Source of the DNA: an uncultured Pelagibacteraceae bacterium
Lineage (GTDB): Bacteria > Pseudomonadota > Alphaproteobacteria > Pelagibacterales > Pelagibacteraceae
Length of the DNA: 64,000 nucleotides
Assembly: GCA_902569975.1 (NCBI GenBank)
Contig: CACFWD010000001.1
Coordinates: forward strand, 62,001-126,000
Reading direction: 5' to 3'
Part shown: positions 1-10,593 of the stretch, in pieces
Position numbering within the stretch: position 1 is the stretch's first letter
Layout: the number at the start of each line of letters is the position of its first letter
The notes under the pieces: generated by a model
Told to the model about the DNA's origin: nothing
The model's input: only the letters and a program-made list of their open reading frames with translations
Databases searched by the model: none
Made by a program: the position numbers and the translations under genes

Positions 1-618
1 TATTATGGATCAAATGCAAGTGAACAATATAAATTAGGTAATATTTTTCCCTACATAGATGGTAAAGCATCTATAAGTAGGACAGCAAGGTTTTTTCCAA
101 CTTATTGGATATTTAAACCTGCAATGTTTCTGACATCTTATCTTTTAATTAAATATTGGTTATATAATAAAAATATATTTAAATATTTTGATCATCAAAA
201 TGAAGATGTTAATAAATTTGTTTATTTTGGTATAGCTTCCGCGATTGCTTTAACACTTCATTCTATTTTTTTAGGTATAAAATTTGATAATGATTTATAT
301 AAATTATTTAGGAGAATAATTATGTTTGTGTTTATTATTTTTGAGATAGCTGCTCAAGTATATTTAGTGAAAGTACTTTACTCCACAAAAGATAAAGTAT
401 TAAAATATATAAATCTTACAGTATTAAAATTAAAATTATTTTTAGTCAGCACACTTGTAATTATTGCAGTTATAAGTATCCCAATTATTAGTTTACCAGG
501 TGATAATTTCTTTGGAATAAATTTAAAATATTTAAAACATGCCTTAGAGTGGGACTATTTTATAGGAGTTATAACTTTTTATCTTTTAACTTTTTTTATG
601 TGGAAAAGAATTAATTAA
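1..618 (+). CDS. hypothetical multi-pass membrane protein, 5' partial (frame open to window start)
   Basis: Frame of ORF 124..618 has no stop back to base 1 ([49 protein letters not shown]...); several hydrophobic helices. Confidence 0.7.
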   Translation, partial: YYGSNASEQYKLGNIFPYIDGKASISRTARFFPTYWIFKPAMFLTSYLLIKYWLYNKNIFKYFDHQNEDVNKFVYFGIASAIALTLHSIFLGIKFDNDLYKLFRRIIMFVFIIFEIAAQVYLVKVLYSTKDKVLKYINLTVLKLKLFLVSTLVIIAVISIPIISLPGDNFFGINLKYLKHALEWDYFIGVITFYLLTFFMWKRIN

Positions 619-1733
619 TTTACAATCCATCCTCCACCTAAAACTTTATAACCTTTTTTATCATGATTATAAAAAACACATGCTTGCCCAGGTGAAATCC
701 CGTCTTCAAAATCTTTTAAATTTACTTCGGCTGAATTATTTTGTTTTAAATTAACTCTAGCATTCAATAGTTCTCCTGTTGATCTTACTTTTACTAGAAC
801 ATCTTCATTTAAATACTCTTTATCAACTAGTAAATTCAGATTATCTATTTTTATGATTTTTTTCCCAAGTTTTTCTCTTGGTCCAACAACGATTTCATTT
901 TTTTTGGAATTTATATTTAAGACGTATAAAGGCTCTATATTAGAAACCTTTATCCCTTTTCTTTGTCCAATCGTAAAATTTATAATTCCATCATGTACTC
1001 CTAAAACTTTACCATCAAGATCTTTAATATTCCCTTTCTTAAAAGAGTCAGGTCTAAATTTTCTAATTACCGATGCATAATCTCCATTTGGTACAAAACA
1101 AATATCTTGGCTATCTGGTTTTTCTGCAACATTTAAATTTAATTTTTTAGCAATTAATCTTGTTTCATTTTTAAACATTCCACCTAGTGGAAACCTTAAA
1201 TAATTTAATTGTTCTCTAGTTGTATTGAATAAAAAATAACTTTGATCTCTGTTTTCATCTATTGCACGATACATATTGGTTTCATTACCTTCGGTTATAC
1301 TTTTTACGTAATGTCCAGTAATTAAAGCATCTGCTTTTAACTCTTTTGAGACTTCAAATAAGTCTTTAAATTTTACTGTTTGATTACACTGAACACAAGG
1401 AATAGGTGTTTCACCTTTTAAGTAACTACCAATAAAATTATCAATAACTCCTTGTTTAAATTTATTCTGGAAATATAAAACTTTATGTTCAATATCTAAT
1501 TTGTTTGCGACTCTTTTTGCGTCCATAATATCTTGACCTGAACAGCATTGCTTAGATGAAGCAACTTCCTTTGAATTATCATAGAGTTTTAAGGTTATTC
1601 CAATTACATTGTAACCTTGTTTTTTCATTATTCCGGCAACAGTTGAAGAATCTACTCCACCTGACATTGCAACTACAACAGTTGTATCAGATGGTTTTTT
1701 TTTAAATCCTATAGAGTTTAATTGGTTGTTCAT
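615..1733 (-). CDS. mnmA: tRNA-specific 2-thiouridylase MnmA
   Basis: [61 protein letters not shown]; internal Met at 1733 preferred over ORF start 1811. Confidence 0.95.
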   Translation of the reverse strand: MNNQLNSIGFKKKPSDTTVVVAMSGGVDSSTVAGIMKKQGYNVIGITLKLYDNSKEVASSKQCCSGQDIMDAKRVANKLDIEHKVLYFQNKFKQGVIDNFIGSYLKGETPIPCVQCNQTVKFKDLFEVSKELKADALITGHYVKSITEGNETNMYRAIDENRDQSYFLFNTTREQLNYLRFPLGGMFKNETRLIAKKLNLNVAEKPDSQDICFVPNGDYASVIRKFRPDSFKKGNIKDLDGKVLGVHDGIINFTIGQRKGIKVSNIEPLYVLNINSKKNEIVVGPREKLGKKIIKIDNLNLLVDKEYLNEDVLVKVRSTGELLNARVNLKQNNSAEVNLKDFEDGISPGQACVFYNHDKKGYKVLGGGWIVN

Positions 1734-1773
1734 TAACTGGTATTTATACTTATTTCTAATATAAGTTAAATAA

Positions 1774-1950
1774 ATGATATTTGATTTTGAGCCTGGTGAC
1801 AAAGTAATCAATCCGTCTGCTAAAGAGTGGGGTATTGGGCAAGTTCAGTCGATTATTAAGGAAAAAGTAACAGTAAATTTTCAAAATGTTGGAAAAAAAG
1901 TAATTAATTCAAATAACATAAAATTACAAAAAATAAATGATGGAAATTAA
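1774..1950 (+). CDS. DUF3553-like small protein
   Basis: Hand translation [79 protein letters not shown] pattern. Absent from the supplied ORF track. Confidence 0.8.
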   Translation: MIFDFEPGDKVINPSAKEWGIGQVQSIIKEKVTVNFQNVGKKVINSNNIKLQKINDGN

Positions 1951-2710
1951 TATTGAAAAAATAGTAAGAGATTTAATTGATACTTTTTTAAATGCAGGAG
2001 AAATTTCAATTAAGTTAAGAAAAGATGGGCTTATAAAAAAAATTAAATCTGATAATACACCAGTAAGTAATGGTGATATGGAGGTAAATAAAATAATCAT
2101 TAAAAAACTTAAAGAATTAACTCCGTCAATTCCTATTATTTCAGAGGAAACACCTGAGAATAAATTAACAAAAAACCTTAAAAATTTTTGGCTAGTTGAC
2201 CCTATTGATGGAACTTATGATTATATAAATAATTTAGATGAATTTACAATTAATGCAGGATTAATTTTAGATAACAAGCCAGCTGCAGGATTAATTTGTG
2301 CACCAGCAAAGAAAAGAATGTTTTTTTCTTATGGAATTGATAATGCTTATGAACTTATAGATGGAAAAGAAATTAAACTTGATGGATCAAAAAACTTTAA
2401 TAAATCTAAAATTAAATTTGTATCTTATTCGGATAAAATAAAGCCAGAAATTCAGAAAATATTTAATAAGTTGAATGTTAAAGAATACACAAGAATGAAG
2501 AGTTCATTGAAATTTTGTGTAATTGCTTCAGGAGAATTCGATGGGTATGTAGCTGAACCAAGAGCATGTGAATGGGATATAGCTGCAGGTCATGCAATTT
2601 TGAAACATTCTGGAGGTTCAGTAACTGATTTTGAAAATAATGAAATTATTTATGGTAAAAAAGATTTTAAAAACCCAAGTCTTATTTTAAAAAGTAGTAA
2701 AATAATATAA
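1937..2710 (+). CDS. cysQ: inositol monophosphatase family / 3'(2'),5'-bisphosphate nucleotidase (CysQ-like)
   Basis: ISEETPE, WLVDPIDGTYDYINNLDEFTINAGLI, ACEWDIAAGHAILKHSGG motifs. Confidence 0.8.
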   Translation: MMEINIEKIVRDLIDTFLNAGEISIKLRKDGLIKKIKSDNTPVSNGDMEVNKIIIKKLKELTPSIPIISEETPENKLTKNLKNFWLVDPIDGTYDYINNLDEFTINAGLILDNKPAAGLICAPAKKRMFFSYGIDNAYELIDGKEIKLDGSKNFNKSKIKFVSYSDKIKPEIQKIFNKLNVKEYTRMKSSLKFCVIASGEFDGYVAEPRACEWDIAAGHAILKHSGGSVTDFENNEIIYGKKDFKNPSLILKSSKII

Positions 2711-2850
2711 TGGATGAACAGCTTAGAATTATTTTAATTATCATTGTAACAGTATCTATTTTTGGATTACTGGTATTTGTATTTGTAAGAAACTATGTAA
2801 AAAATAAAATTGATTATCTTGTTAAAAAAGAAAAAAAAAAGTTAAAGTAA
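2710..2850 (+). CDS. small single-TM hypothetical protein
   Basis: MDEQLRIILIIIVTVSIFGLLVFVFVRNYVKNKIDYLVKKEKKKLK*; start overlaps upstream stop (TAATG). Confidence 0.55.
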   Translation: MDEQLRIILIIIVTVSIFGLLVFVFVRNYVKNKIDYLVKKEKKKLK

Positions 2851-3405
2851 GTTAATTATTTTTAGATAATCATTTTTTTCAACATCCATTACTTTTTTTG
2901 AAGTTTCAAAACTAAAACCATTACGAGCTAATAGTGATATATCTTTTTTATAAAATAATGACCTGTTATCTTCAGTTCTGGCAGGACCTATTCTTTTTTT
3001 TTTACATAATTTTATTGCTGAAAAAAAATCTTGATCAGAATTTTCATTAGTGATTTTATCAACTGTCTCTTTTATGAATTGATTATTTATACCTTTTCCA
3101 ATCAAATAATTTCTAATTTTATTTATTGAATTTCCTCTTCGGATCATGCTTTTAGCTTTACTTTCTGAGTAAAATTTATCATTAATAAATTTATTTTTTT
3201 CTAAATCTGATAAAACAATATCAATTAGATTTTTTACGTCCTCCTTTTTAACATTTGACACTGAAATTTTTAAATATTTTTTCAAAAGATAGGTTTTTAG
3301 CTGTTGTTTTGATGGTGCATACTTCTCTACGTAGGCAAAAGCAAAATTGCGCATCTCATCTACAGTAACTTTTAATGTTTTTTTTCTGTTTCTTATAGGA
3401 ATCAT
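2842..3405 (-). CDS. recX: regulatory protein RecX
   Basis: RecX-like helical repeats: FAFAYVEKYAPSKQQLKTYLLKKYLK, ...FINDKFYSESKAKSMIRRGNSINKIRNYLIGKGI. Confidence 0.75.
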   Translation of the reverse strand: MIPIRNRKKTLKVTVDEMRNFAFAYVEKYAPSKQQLKTYLLKKYLKISVSNVKKEDVKNLIDIVLSDLEKNKFINDKFYSESKAKSMIRRGNSINKIRNYLIGKGINNQFIKETVDKITNENSDQDFFSAIKLCKKKRIGPARTEDNRSLFYKKDISLLARNGFSFETSKKVMDVEKNDYLKIINLL

Positions 3406-3433
3406 AATAAGATTTATTATAATACTTTTAATA

Positions 3434-3907
3434 ATGATCGAACAAATTTATAGTTACTTTACAATTGAAACACTTTACTTTTGGATAAATATTGGAGTTT
3501 TGCCTTTTTGGCTACTTATTATTTTTTTTCCTCAGTCTCATCTTTGCAGATATCTAGCAACTTCGATATTTCCAATCTTTTTACTAAGTGGAGCTTATAT
3601 ATTCATATTATACAAAGCCTATTTAGGATCATTTAATTTCGAAAATAATTTTAGTCTCTACTTAGGAATAAATTATATATCTGAACTATTTCAAGATGAT
3701 TACTATTTGTTAATGTTTTGGACACATTTTGTATCCATTAATTTATTTATAGGCGGATGGATGATTAATGATGCTCAAAAATTTTCTATGAATAAAATCT
3801 TATTAGCATTTCCTTTAATTATTACATACTTAATTGGTCCAATCGGTATATTTATTTATTGGGTAATTAAAATTTTTTATGCAAAAAATCTAAATCTCCA
3901 CAAATAA
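3434..3907 (+). CDS. ABA4-like family membrane protein (DUF4281-like)
   Basis: MIEQIYSYFTIETLYFWINIGVLPFWLLIIFFPQS...WTHFVSINLFIGGWMINDAQ...ITYLIGPIGIFIYW; start at 3434 preferred to 3347. Confidence 0.7.
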   Translation: MIEQIYSYFTIETLYFWINIGVLPFWLLIIFFPQSHLCRYLATSIFPIFLLSGAYIFILYKAYLGSFNFENNFSLYLGINYISELFQDDYYLLMFWTHFVSINLFIGGWMINDAQKFSMNKILLAFPLIITYLIGPIGIFIYWVIKIFYAKNLNLHK

Positions 3908-3911
3908 ATTT

Positions 3912-4718
3912 TTAATGATTTTTGCTTATAATAATTAACCTGTTATCATCATCTTTTGATCTTTTGGGAGTGTTTAAATTAAAAAAGTGTACAGTATATT
4001 TTTTTTTCAAAATCGAAAAATAATTTTTATATAATATCATGTCCTTTAAACTCACATCCTCAATAATATAAAATCCGTTTCTAGCAAGACATTCAATTGT
4101 ATTTTCGAAAAATATTTTTCCAGCTTCAAATTCATGAAGTCCATCATCAATTATGATATCTGCAGAATTTTTTTTAACATTAGCTTTAGATATAAATTGA
4201 GAAATTGATAATTTATTTGTTTGATCGCACTGGTATGTTTGAATTCTTTCCTCTGAAAAAAGAATATTGTTGTCAATATCAACACCAATAATATTTGCGT
4301 TATTAAAAAAATCACGCCACATTCTTAAACTTGCACCTGGTTTTCCTTTTATACCCATTGAGGATGGAATGTCAGGATTGTTTGTACCGATACCACATTC
4401 AATTAATAATTTCACGTCCTCCTTTTTAAGTTTAAAAATTAATTCATATATATCAGCATAATTATGAGCTAACCAATTGTATGGTTTAATTTGCTCAGAT
4501 GACTCGCCTTTATCACTTCCATATTTTTCACACAATACATTAATTTCAGAATTAAAATTTTTATTGTATTGAGTAAAATAATTATAACTAAAATCATTTA
4601 TTTTATGATTAATAGATATCTTTTTATAAAAGAAAATTTTATAAAATTTTTTAAGCTTTCCAAAAAAAATAATTTTATCAATCTTATCAAGAAAAATTTT
4701 TAACATTTTTAATATCAA
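3912..4718 (-). CDS. class I SAM-dependent methyltransferase (sugar O-methyltransferase-like)
   Basis: CEKYGSDKG...LLIECGIGTNNPDIPSSMGIKGKPGASLRMWRDFFNNANIIGVDID...IIIDDGLHEFEAGKIFFE. Confidence 0.7.
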   Translation of the reverse strand: MILKMLKIFLDKIDKIIFFGKLKKFYKIFFYKKISINHKINDFSYNYFTQYNKNFNSEINVLCEKYGSDKGESSEQIKPYNWLAHNYADIYELIFKLKKEDVKLLIECGIGTNNPDIPSSMGIKGKPGASLRMWRDFFNNANIIGVDIDNNILFSEERIQTYQCDQTNKLSISQFISKANVKKNSADIIIDDGLHEFEAGKIFFENTIECLARNGFYIIEDVSLKDMILYKNYFSILKKKYTVHFFNLNTPKRSKDDDNRLIIISKNH

Positions 4719-5875
4719 ACCTTTAACGAGCTTATAATTCTATTTAAACTTTTAAAATGTCGAAATTTTGTATAATTCATTGCTTTTTTTAAAACTTTTT
4801 TTTTTTTCTTATCTTTTTTTTCCTCATTTGTCATTTCAGCTTGTTTAAAAATTCTCAAAAAATCTTCTAAATTATTTGACTCAAAAATAAAACCTCCGCT
4901 TCCATTATCTAATATTTCTCTTGGCCCATTGGGGCAATCTGAGGAAATAATTGAAGTTTTAGAAAATGCTGCCTCTAATAATACAAACCCTGGATCTTCC
5001 CATTTTGAAGTTAAAACAAAATATTTAGCATGTTTTAAATATTTAAACACATTTTGAACATGGCCCAAAAAAAGAATATTTTTATCTATATTTAATTTCA
5101 TAGTTAAAGACTTTAATTTTTTCTCAAGTTCTCCATCTCCCAATAAAACTAAAAAAAAATTCTTATCTATTTCAAGAATTTTTTTGAATGCTTTAATTAA
5201 AAATATTTGATTTTTTTGGTCTACAAATCGACCAATATTAAGAATATATTTTTTATTTTCTAAATTATTTTCTAATTTTTCTTTTGTTAAAATATTAAAT
5301 TTGGAAACTTCTAAGATCGGATCATTAAGAACATAACATTTTTTCTTATCAAAAATTTTATTATTTATTAAATAATCATGGGTGTCTTCTGTTGGGCACA
5401 TAATCGCAGATAGTTTTTTATTTGAAAATTTCCAAAGAAAATTTCTAAAAATATTTAATTTGGGGTAGCCAGATATTCTTAATACAAACTTACATTTAAA
5501 ATTGAATAAAATTAATAATATTAATGGTAAAGCTGAAATTAAATGAATTATGAATATATCTGTTTCATTTCTACTTTTAAGAAATCTATAAAGTTTAAGA
5601 AATGAAACACAGCTTATAAGTAAATAAGAAATTCTACTTTTAATAAATGAGTTTCTTGGCAAGTTTGAGTAAAAAGTCCTTGAATTAATCAAATTAATTA
5701 ATTGAATTCCTTTGCTTTTGATGTAGTCCTCATGTTCATTCCATTCACCAACAATATTTAAAATTTGTGGATTTAAATTATTTTTGGAATATTGTTTGAC
5801 TGAAGTTGCTGAATTTAAAACTGCTTGAACAGTTGCTACTTTTGATAAATAAGGGCACCAATATAATAAATTCAT
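4715..5875 (-). CDS. glycosyltransferase, GT4-like
   Basis: NIGRFVDQKNQIFLIKAFKKI, FLGHVQNVFKYLKHAKYFVLTSKWEDPGFVLLEAAFSKTSIISSDCPNGPREIL. Confidence 0.85.
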   Translation of the reverse strand: MNLLYWCPYLSKVATVQAVLNSATSVKQYSKNNLNPQILNIVGEWNEHEDYIKSKGIQLINLINSRTFYSNLPRNSFIKSRISYLLISCVSFLKLYRFLKSRNETDIFIIHLISALPLILLILFNFKCKFVLRISGYPKLNIFRNFLWKFSNKKLSAIMCPTEDTHDYLINNKIFDKKKCYVLNDPILEVSKFNILTKEKLENNLENKKYILNIGRFVDQKNQIFLIKAFKKILEIDKNFFLVLLGDGELEKKLKSLTMKLNIDKNILFLGHVQNVFKYLKHAKYFVLTSKWEDPGFVLLEAAFSKTSIISSDCPNGPREILDNGSGGFIFESNNLEDFLRIFKQAEMTNEEKKDKKKKKVLKKAMNYTKFRHFKSLNRIISSLKV

Positions 5876-5893
5876 GTTAAATTAATACAATTT

Positions 5894-6985
5894 ATGAACG
5901 TAAAACAAAACATATTTTTTTTTCTTCCAAACTTTATTATTGGTGGAGCTAGCAGATCAATATTAAATATTTGTAAATTAATTAAAAATAGTAATAACAC
6001 GATTAGTGTGATTTCTCTCGGTAAAAATCAATACAAAAGTTATTTTAATAAAATAAAAGTAAACGTAATTGAGCTTGAACAAAAAAAAACAATATTTGCT
6101 ATTTTTAAGATATATTCAATCTTAAAAAAACAATCAGTTAAAAAAAAAACAATTTTTGTTTCTAATATAAATTATGCAAATGTTTTAAGCTGTATTTTTT
6201 TTAATAATTTAAGAAATTTTAAATTAATTTTAATTGAAAGAACTCCTTTACAAGAATTAAGAATTTTTTTTAATTTAAAAGACTTTTTTAAAAAAAATTT
6301 TATTTATTTTTTAATAAAAATTTTTTATAAAAAAGCTGATATAATTATTGGAAATTCTTTTGGTGTTTCCTCTTTCATTAAATCTAAGCTTAATTTACCT
6401 ATTCAAACAATTTATCCAATTATAAATTATAAAAAAGTTAAAAAAAAATATAACAATAAACTCCAAATATCCTGGATTGGAAGAGATTCAAATGAAAAGA
6501 GAATTTTAGATTTTTTAAAAAGTTTAAGTCTAATTAAAAATAAAGATATTACAATTAATATCGTTTGTGATCAAAATATAAAAATTAAATATAAAAGTTT
6601 AATTAATATAAAAAATTTTAAAAAAATTAATTTTTATCAATATAGTCTTGTAAAAAATTTTATTGAAAATATATATAAAAAAACTGATATTTATGTAAGT
6701 ACATCTGTATTTGAGGGATTTCCAAATACTATAGTTGAAGCAGTTTTAAATAAATGTTTGGTTATAACAAGCGATAGTTATGGTGGATGTAGAGATATTA
6801 TAAAAAATAATAATCATGGATTACTATTTAAAACTAAAGATTATGAAGAACTCGCTAAAAAAATTAATTTTGCTTTAAATAATTTTAAAGATTGTAAAAA
6901 AAAAATTGATAATGCTAACAAGGCTTTATTGAGGAAAAGTAAAAAATATAATAACAAATATAAAAAATTATTTAATTCAATCTAA
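5894..6985 (+). CDS. glycosyltransferase, GT4-like
   Basis: IIGGASRSILNICKLI N-terminus; TDIYVSTSVFEGFPNTIVEAVLNKCLVITSDSYGGCRDII. Confidence 0.8.
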   Translation: MNVKQNIFFFLPNFIIGGASRSILNICKLIKNSNNTISVISLGKNQYKSYFNKIKVNVIELEQKKTIFAIFKIYSILKKQSVKKKTIFVSNINYANVLSCIFFNNLRNFKLILIERTPLQELRIFFNLKDFFKKNFIYFLIKIFYKKADIIIGNSFGVSSFIKSKLNLPIQTIYPIINYKKVKKKYNNKLQISWIGRDSNEKRILDFLKSLSLIKNKDITINIVCDQNIKIKYKSLINIKNFKKINFYQYSLVKNFIENIYKKTDIYVSTSVFEGFPNTIVEAVLNKCLVITSDSYGGCRDIIKNNNHGLLFKTKDYEELAKKINFALNNFKDCKKKIDNANKALLRKSKKYNNKYKKLFNSI

Positions 6986-6997
6986 TGATAAATCTTT

Positions 6998-7582
6998 ATG
7001 TCTAAAGCAATCGATTTTTATTTTGATATAATTAGTCCTTACTCCTATATCGCGCACAAAAAAATTAAAAAAAATAACGAAGTTTTATTTAATTATAAGC
7101 CAATCTTATTGGGAGGGCTTCATAAAATAGCTAATATTACTGCACCTGCATTCAATTATCTCAAAATGAAAAATATGAAAAATGATTGTGAGTTAGTATC
7201 AAAAAAAAATAATATTAAATTTAAATGGAATGAAAAATTTCCAATAAACTCACTTTATATAATGAGAGGATATTTAGTTTTAGATGAAGATAAAAAAAAA
7301 AAATATTTAGATAAATTTTTTGATGCTTATTGGAGAGATAATATAGACCTTTCAATTAAAGATAATCTTAATCAAATATTAAAATTTTTAGATATAGATC
7401 CAGGTTTATTTTTTAAGGATATACAAAATGAGGAAATAAAAGAGGAATTAAAGCAGTTGACAGCTAAAGCATTTAATAATGAGGTTTTTGGTGCTCCAAC
7501 CTTTATTTACGATAACAAGATTTTCTGGGGTCAAGACCGATTAGAGTATGCAATTGAGGAATTTCTCACTAAAAACAACTAA
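6998..7582 (+). CDS. 2-hydroxychromene-2-carboxylate isomerase / DsbA-family
   Basis: FYFDIISPYSYIAHKK...PILLGGLHKI...EVFGAPTFIYDNKIFWGQDRLEYAIE. Confidence 0.85.
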   Translation: MSKAIDFYFDIISPYSYIAHKKIKKNNEVLFNYKPILLGGLHKIANITAPAFNYLKMKNMKNDCELVSKKNNIKFKWNEKFPINSLYIMRGYLVLDEDKKKKYLDKFFDAYWRDNIDLSIKDNLNQILKFLDIDPGLFFKDIQNEEIKEELKQLTAKAFNNEVFGAPTFIYDNKIFWGQDRLEYAIEEFLTKNN

Positions 7583-7585
7583 CTG

Positions 7586-8569
7586 ATGATTAAAAAAATT
7601 TTTATTAAGTTAGCACGACTAATGGGTTATGAGATAATAGATCAAAATAACTTTGTTTCACCAACATTAAATAAAGAATTAAATGAGGATCTATCAGATT
7701 TCAACAATCAATCTATAATTCTACCTCTTGGCAAAATAAAAATTACAAGAAAAATTAATTCTTTATTAATAGTTTTTAGAACAAACACTTCTGTAGAAAT
7801 TTGGGACCAAAATAAAAAAAGATTATTTGAGTATCCAAAAATAGAATATTCAACTAGATCTCTTAATTCATTAATAAAATCTATTAAATTTTTAAGGAAA
7901 AAATTACCTGAAATAAGTGTAGAATTAGTTATTTTAGATGATAACTCTAAAAATGAAAATCTTGAAAAAATTAAGAAAATATCCCAACAAGAAAAAAATG
8001 TTAAAATTATATCTCTTGATCACAATGAATATAAAAAAATTATTAAAGAACAAAAATCTATTGAAACATTTTCAAATCTTGCAAGTTTATTAAAATCTTT
8101 TGAAATAGGAAAAGATAAAGGTGAAGATTTAGTTTTTTTTGTTGAAGATGATTACTTACATTTTGAGTCCATGCTTGAAGAAATGATTTCTTCATTTCAA
8201 AGAATTGCCTCACAATTGAATAAAGATATTTTTATGAGTCCTTCAGATTATCCGTATCTGTATATGAACAATGAGAAAACAAATATACTAATAGGTAATA
8301 AACGTCATTGGAGAACTATAAATAAAACTTTATGTACTTTTCTAACCTCTAAAAAATTAATCAATCATTATTGGGATAATTTCAGAAATTCTTGTATTGA
8401 TCGTCATGACCCATTTGAAAAACATTTAAATGAAATATACAAAAAAGAAATTTGTATCTCTCCGATTAAAAGTCTTTCGCTTCATTTAACAAATATTAAT
8501 TCTAGTTATGGATTAGCTCCTTTTATAAACTATAAAGAATTGTGGGAAGAAAATAGATTTGAAGATTAA
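7586..8569 (+). CDS. putative glycosyltransferase (GT-A-like)
   Basis: VELVILDDNSKNENLEKI...KGEDLVFFVEDDYLHFESMLEEM resembles a GT2-type nucleotide-sugar domain. Confidence 0.5.
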   Translation: MIKKIFIKLARLMGYEIIDQNNFVSPTLNKELNEDLSDFNNQSIILPLGKIKITRKINSLLIVFRTNTSVEIWDQNKKRLFEYPKIEYSTRSLNSLIKSIKFLRKKLPEISVELVILDDNSKNENLEKIKKISQQEKNVKIISLDHNEYKKIIKEQKSIETFSNLASLLKSFEIGKDKGEDLVFFVEDDYLHFESMLEEMISSFQRIASQLNKDIFMSPSDYPYLYMNNEKTNILIGNKRHWRTINKTLCTFLTSKKLINHYWDNFRNSCIDRHDPFEKHLNEIYKKEICISPIKSLSLHLTNINSSYGLAPFINYKELWEENRFED

Positions 8570-9029
8570 AGAGAAAATAAAAGCTCCTTTGTTTAGATTA
8601 AATTCTACAAATAAATACGAATATTCTCTTAAAAACTCTTTAGGAAAGTATGTAGTAATTTATTTTTACCCTAAAGATGATACTCCAGGTTGTTCAATTG
8701 AGACAAATGATTTTAACAAGCTTCTGAGTAGATTTAAAAAACTAAATTGTGATTTGTATGGTATTTCAAAAGATACCTTAAAAAGTCATGATAAATTCAG
8801 AGAAAAATATAAAATTAAGTTCGATTTGTTATCAGACGAAAGTTTAAAAACAATAAAGAAATACAATGTTTGGGGTAAAAAAAAATTTATGGGTCGTGAA
8901 TTCATGGGTATTTTAAGAACTACATTTTTAATTGACCCTAAAGGAAAAATTTTAAAAATTTGGAAAAATGTGAAAGTAAAAGGTCATGCTAAAGAAGTTT
9001 TAGATACTTTAAATTCTCTAACTAAATAA
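8559..9029 (+). CDS. bcp: peroxiredoxin, BCP type
   Basis: VVIYFYPKDDTPGCSIETNDFNKL...YGISKDTLKSHDKFREKYKIKFDLLSDE. Confidence 0.93.
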   Translation: MKIKEKIKAPLFRLNSTNKYEYSLKNSLGKYVVIYFYPKDDTPGCSIETNDFNKLLSRFKKLNCDLYGISKDTLKSHDKFREKYKIKFDLLSDESLKTIKKYNVWGKKKFMGREFMGILRTTFLIDPKGKILKIWKNVKVKGHAKEVLDTLNSLTK

Positions 9030-9030
9030 A

Positions 9031-9055
9031 AAAGGCCCCGAAGGGCCTTTATTTA
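9031..9055. terminator. intrinsic terminator-like hairpin after bcp
   Basis: AAAGGCCC CGAA GGGCCTTT (9031-9050) followed by atttatt. Confidence 0.75.
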
Positions 9056-9146
9056 TTGATTAACTAAGAGGAAGTTAAATTGTTAAGGAGCTTTTTTTTG
9101 CAAGGTAAATAATGAGAGAGAAAAAAAACTCCTTAATCATATGCAA

Positions 9147-10448
9147 TTAATCTCTAATCGCGTAGGCTATTACACCAGTTTCAGTAACGTCCGTACCTTT
9201 GGTTTCAGCTTCTTTACTTAATCTAATACCAATTGTTGCTTTCATAATGCTCCAAACAATTAAAGCTACTACGAAAACAAAAACGTTAATTGAAATTACG
9301 CCTAATAATTGAGTTCCAAATGAAGTATCTGGATTTGTAATCGGCACTGCTAACGTACCCCAAATACCAGCAAATAAGTGAGCTGGTATTGCTCCTACTA
9401 CATCATCAATTTTCAATGAGAATAAAAGCTTAGTACCATAAACTACGATTACACCACCAACACCACCAATTAAAATAGCAGCTATCGGTGAAGGCATTAA
9501 TGGTTCTGCAGTAATTGCAACTAATCCACCAATACATCCATTTAACATTTGAACAACATCTGTTTTTCCAAAATTTAATCTTGTGACAGTTGCTGCAGCC
9601 ATTACACCACCAGCACCAGCTAAGAAAGTATTAAGAAATATTGTTGACACTGCAATTGCATCATCAGCAGTTCCAATAGCTAATTGAGAACCACCATTAA
9701 ATCCGAACCAACCTAACCATAGAATGAATACTCCAACGGTTACAAGTGGAATAGATGAAGCTGCAAAAGGCTTTAATGGAGCCGGTGCTCCAGACTTTGT
9801 AAATCTTCCAAGTCTTGGACCTAACATCATCGCTCCTGCTAGAGCCGCAGCTCCACCAGTTGAGTGGACCAAAGTTGAACCAGCAAAATCTGAGAATCCA
9901 GCAGCTGCTAACCATCCGCCGCCCCACTGCCAACCCATTACGATTGGATAAATAATTCCTGATAAAATTGCTGCAAATAAAAAGAACGGCCATAGCTTAA
10001 TTCTTTCAGCTAGTGTTCCTGATACGATTGATACTGTTGTTGCACAGAATACCATTTGGAAATACCAATCTGATCCATCAGCATAACCAGTGTCAACTGA
10101 GCTTGAATCTGACCATGGAATAAAGCTACCTATATACCCACCTTCCGGTATTCCATAAGCAAGATTGTATCCAAACATCCAGAACATAATTCCAGCAATT
10201 GATATTAAGCCTATATTTTTTGCACAAATTACGGATACACTTTTAGAAGTAACCATGCCTGATTCTAACATTGCAAATCCGCAAGCCATAAAAAAGACTA
10301 GGAACCCACAAATTAGAAATAGCAAGGTGTTAAATATAAAACCTATTTCTGCAGAAACTGTGGTCTCTGCCATACCTGCACTACTCATGTTTAATAAAAA
10401 TACTAAACTAATGAGTGGTACACTAATTTTATTAATTAATTTTGTCAT
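9147..10448 (-). CDS. amt: ammonium transporter Amt
   Basis: ACGFAMLESG, MWMFGYNLAYG, HSTGGAAALAGAMMLGPRLGRF, WLGWFGFNGGS, FAGIWGTLAVP. Confidence 0.96.
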   Translation of the reverse strand: MTKLINKISVPLISLVFLLNMSSAGMAETTVSAEIGFIFNTLLFLICGFLVFFMACGFAMLESGMVTSKSVSVICAKNIGLISIAGIMFWMFGYNLAYGIPEGGYIGSFIPWSDSSSVDTGYADGSDWYFQMVFCATTVSIVSGTLAERIKLWPFFLFAAILSGIIYPIVMGWQWGGGWLAAAGFSDFAGSTLVHSTGGAAALAGAMMLGPRLGRFTKSGAPAPLKPFAASSIPLVTVGVFILWLGWFGFNGGSQLAIGTADDAIAVSTIFLNTFLAGAGGVMAAATVTRLNFGKTDVVQMLNGCIGGLVAITAEPLMPSPIAAILIGGVGGVIVVYGTKLLFSLKIDDVVGAIPAHLFAGIWGTLAVPITNPDTSFGTQLLGVISINVFVFVVALIVWSIMKATIGIRLSKEAETKGTDVTETGVIAYAIRD

Positions 10449-10545
10449 AAGACCTCCCTTATTGTTAAGAGATGACTTATATTTTTATAGATATAAATAA
10501 CTAACGCTGATTAGGAAAATTTGCTATGCAGTATTTGCATATAGA

Positions 10546-10590
10546 AACAGCCTTAATGCTTAATTTTAGTTCATTAAGGCTGTTAAAAAA
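10546..10590. terminator. hairpin between amt and HU gene
   Basis: 13-bp perfect inverted repeat AACAGCCTTAATG (10546-10558) / CATTAAGGCTGTT (10572-10584), followed by AAAAAA on + strand. Confidence 0.7.
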
Positions 10591-10593
10591 GTT

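Noticed and set aside
853-1080. Plus-strand 75-aa ORF inside mnmA
   Set aside because: Antisense to a well-supported conserved gene; no recognisable family.
5890-7000. Poly-A/T runs as phase-variation tracts in the glycosyltransferase genes
   Set aside because: A/T homopolymers of 6-9 nt are everywhere in this AT-rich genome; no disrupted frames seen, so no specific evidence for slippage switching.
9697-9993. Overlapping ORFs within amt (9697..9993 -, 9724..9951 +, 10165..10500 +)
   Set aside because: Shadow ORFs of the conserved Amt coding sequence.
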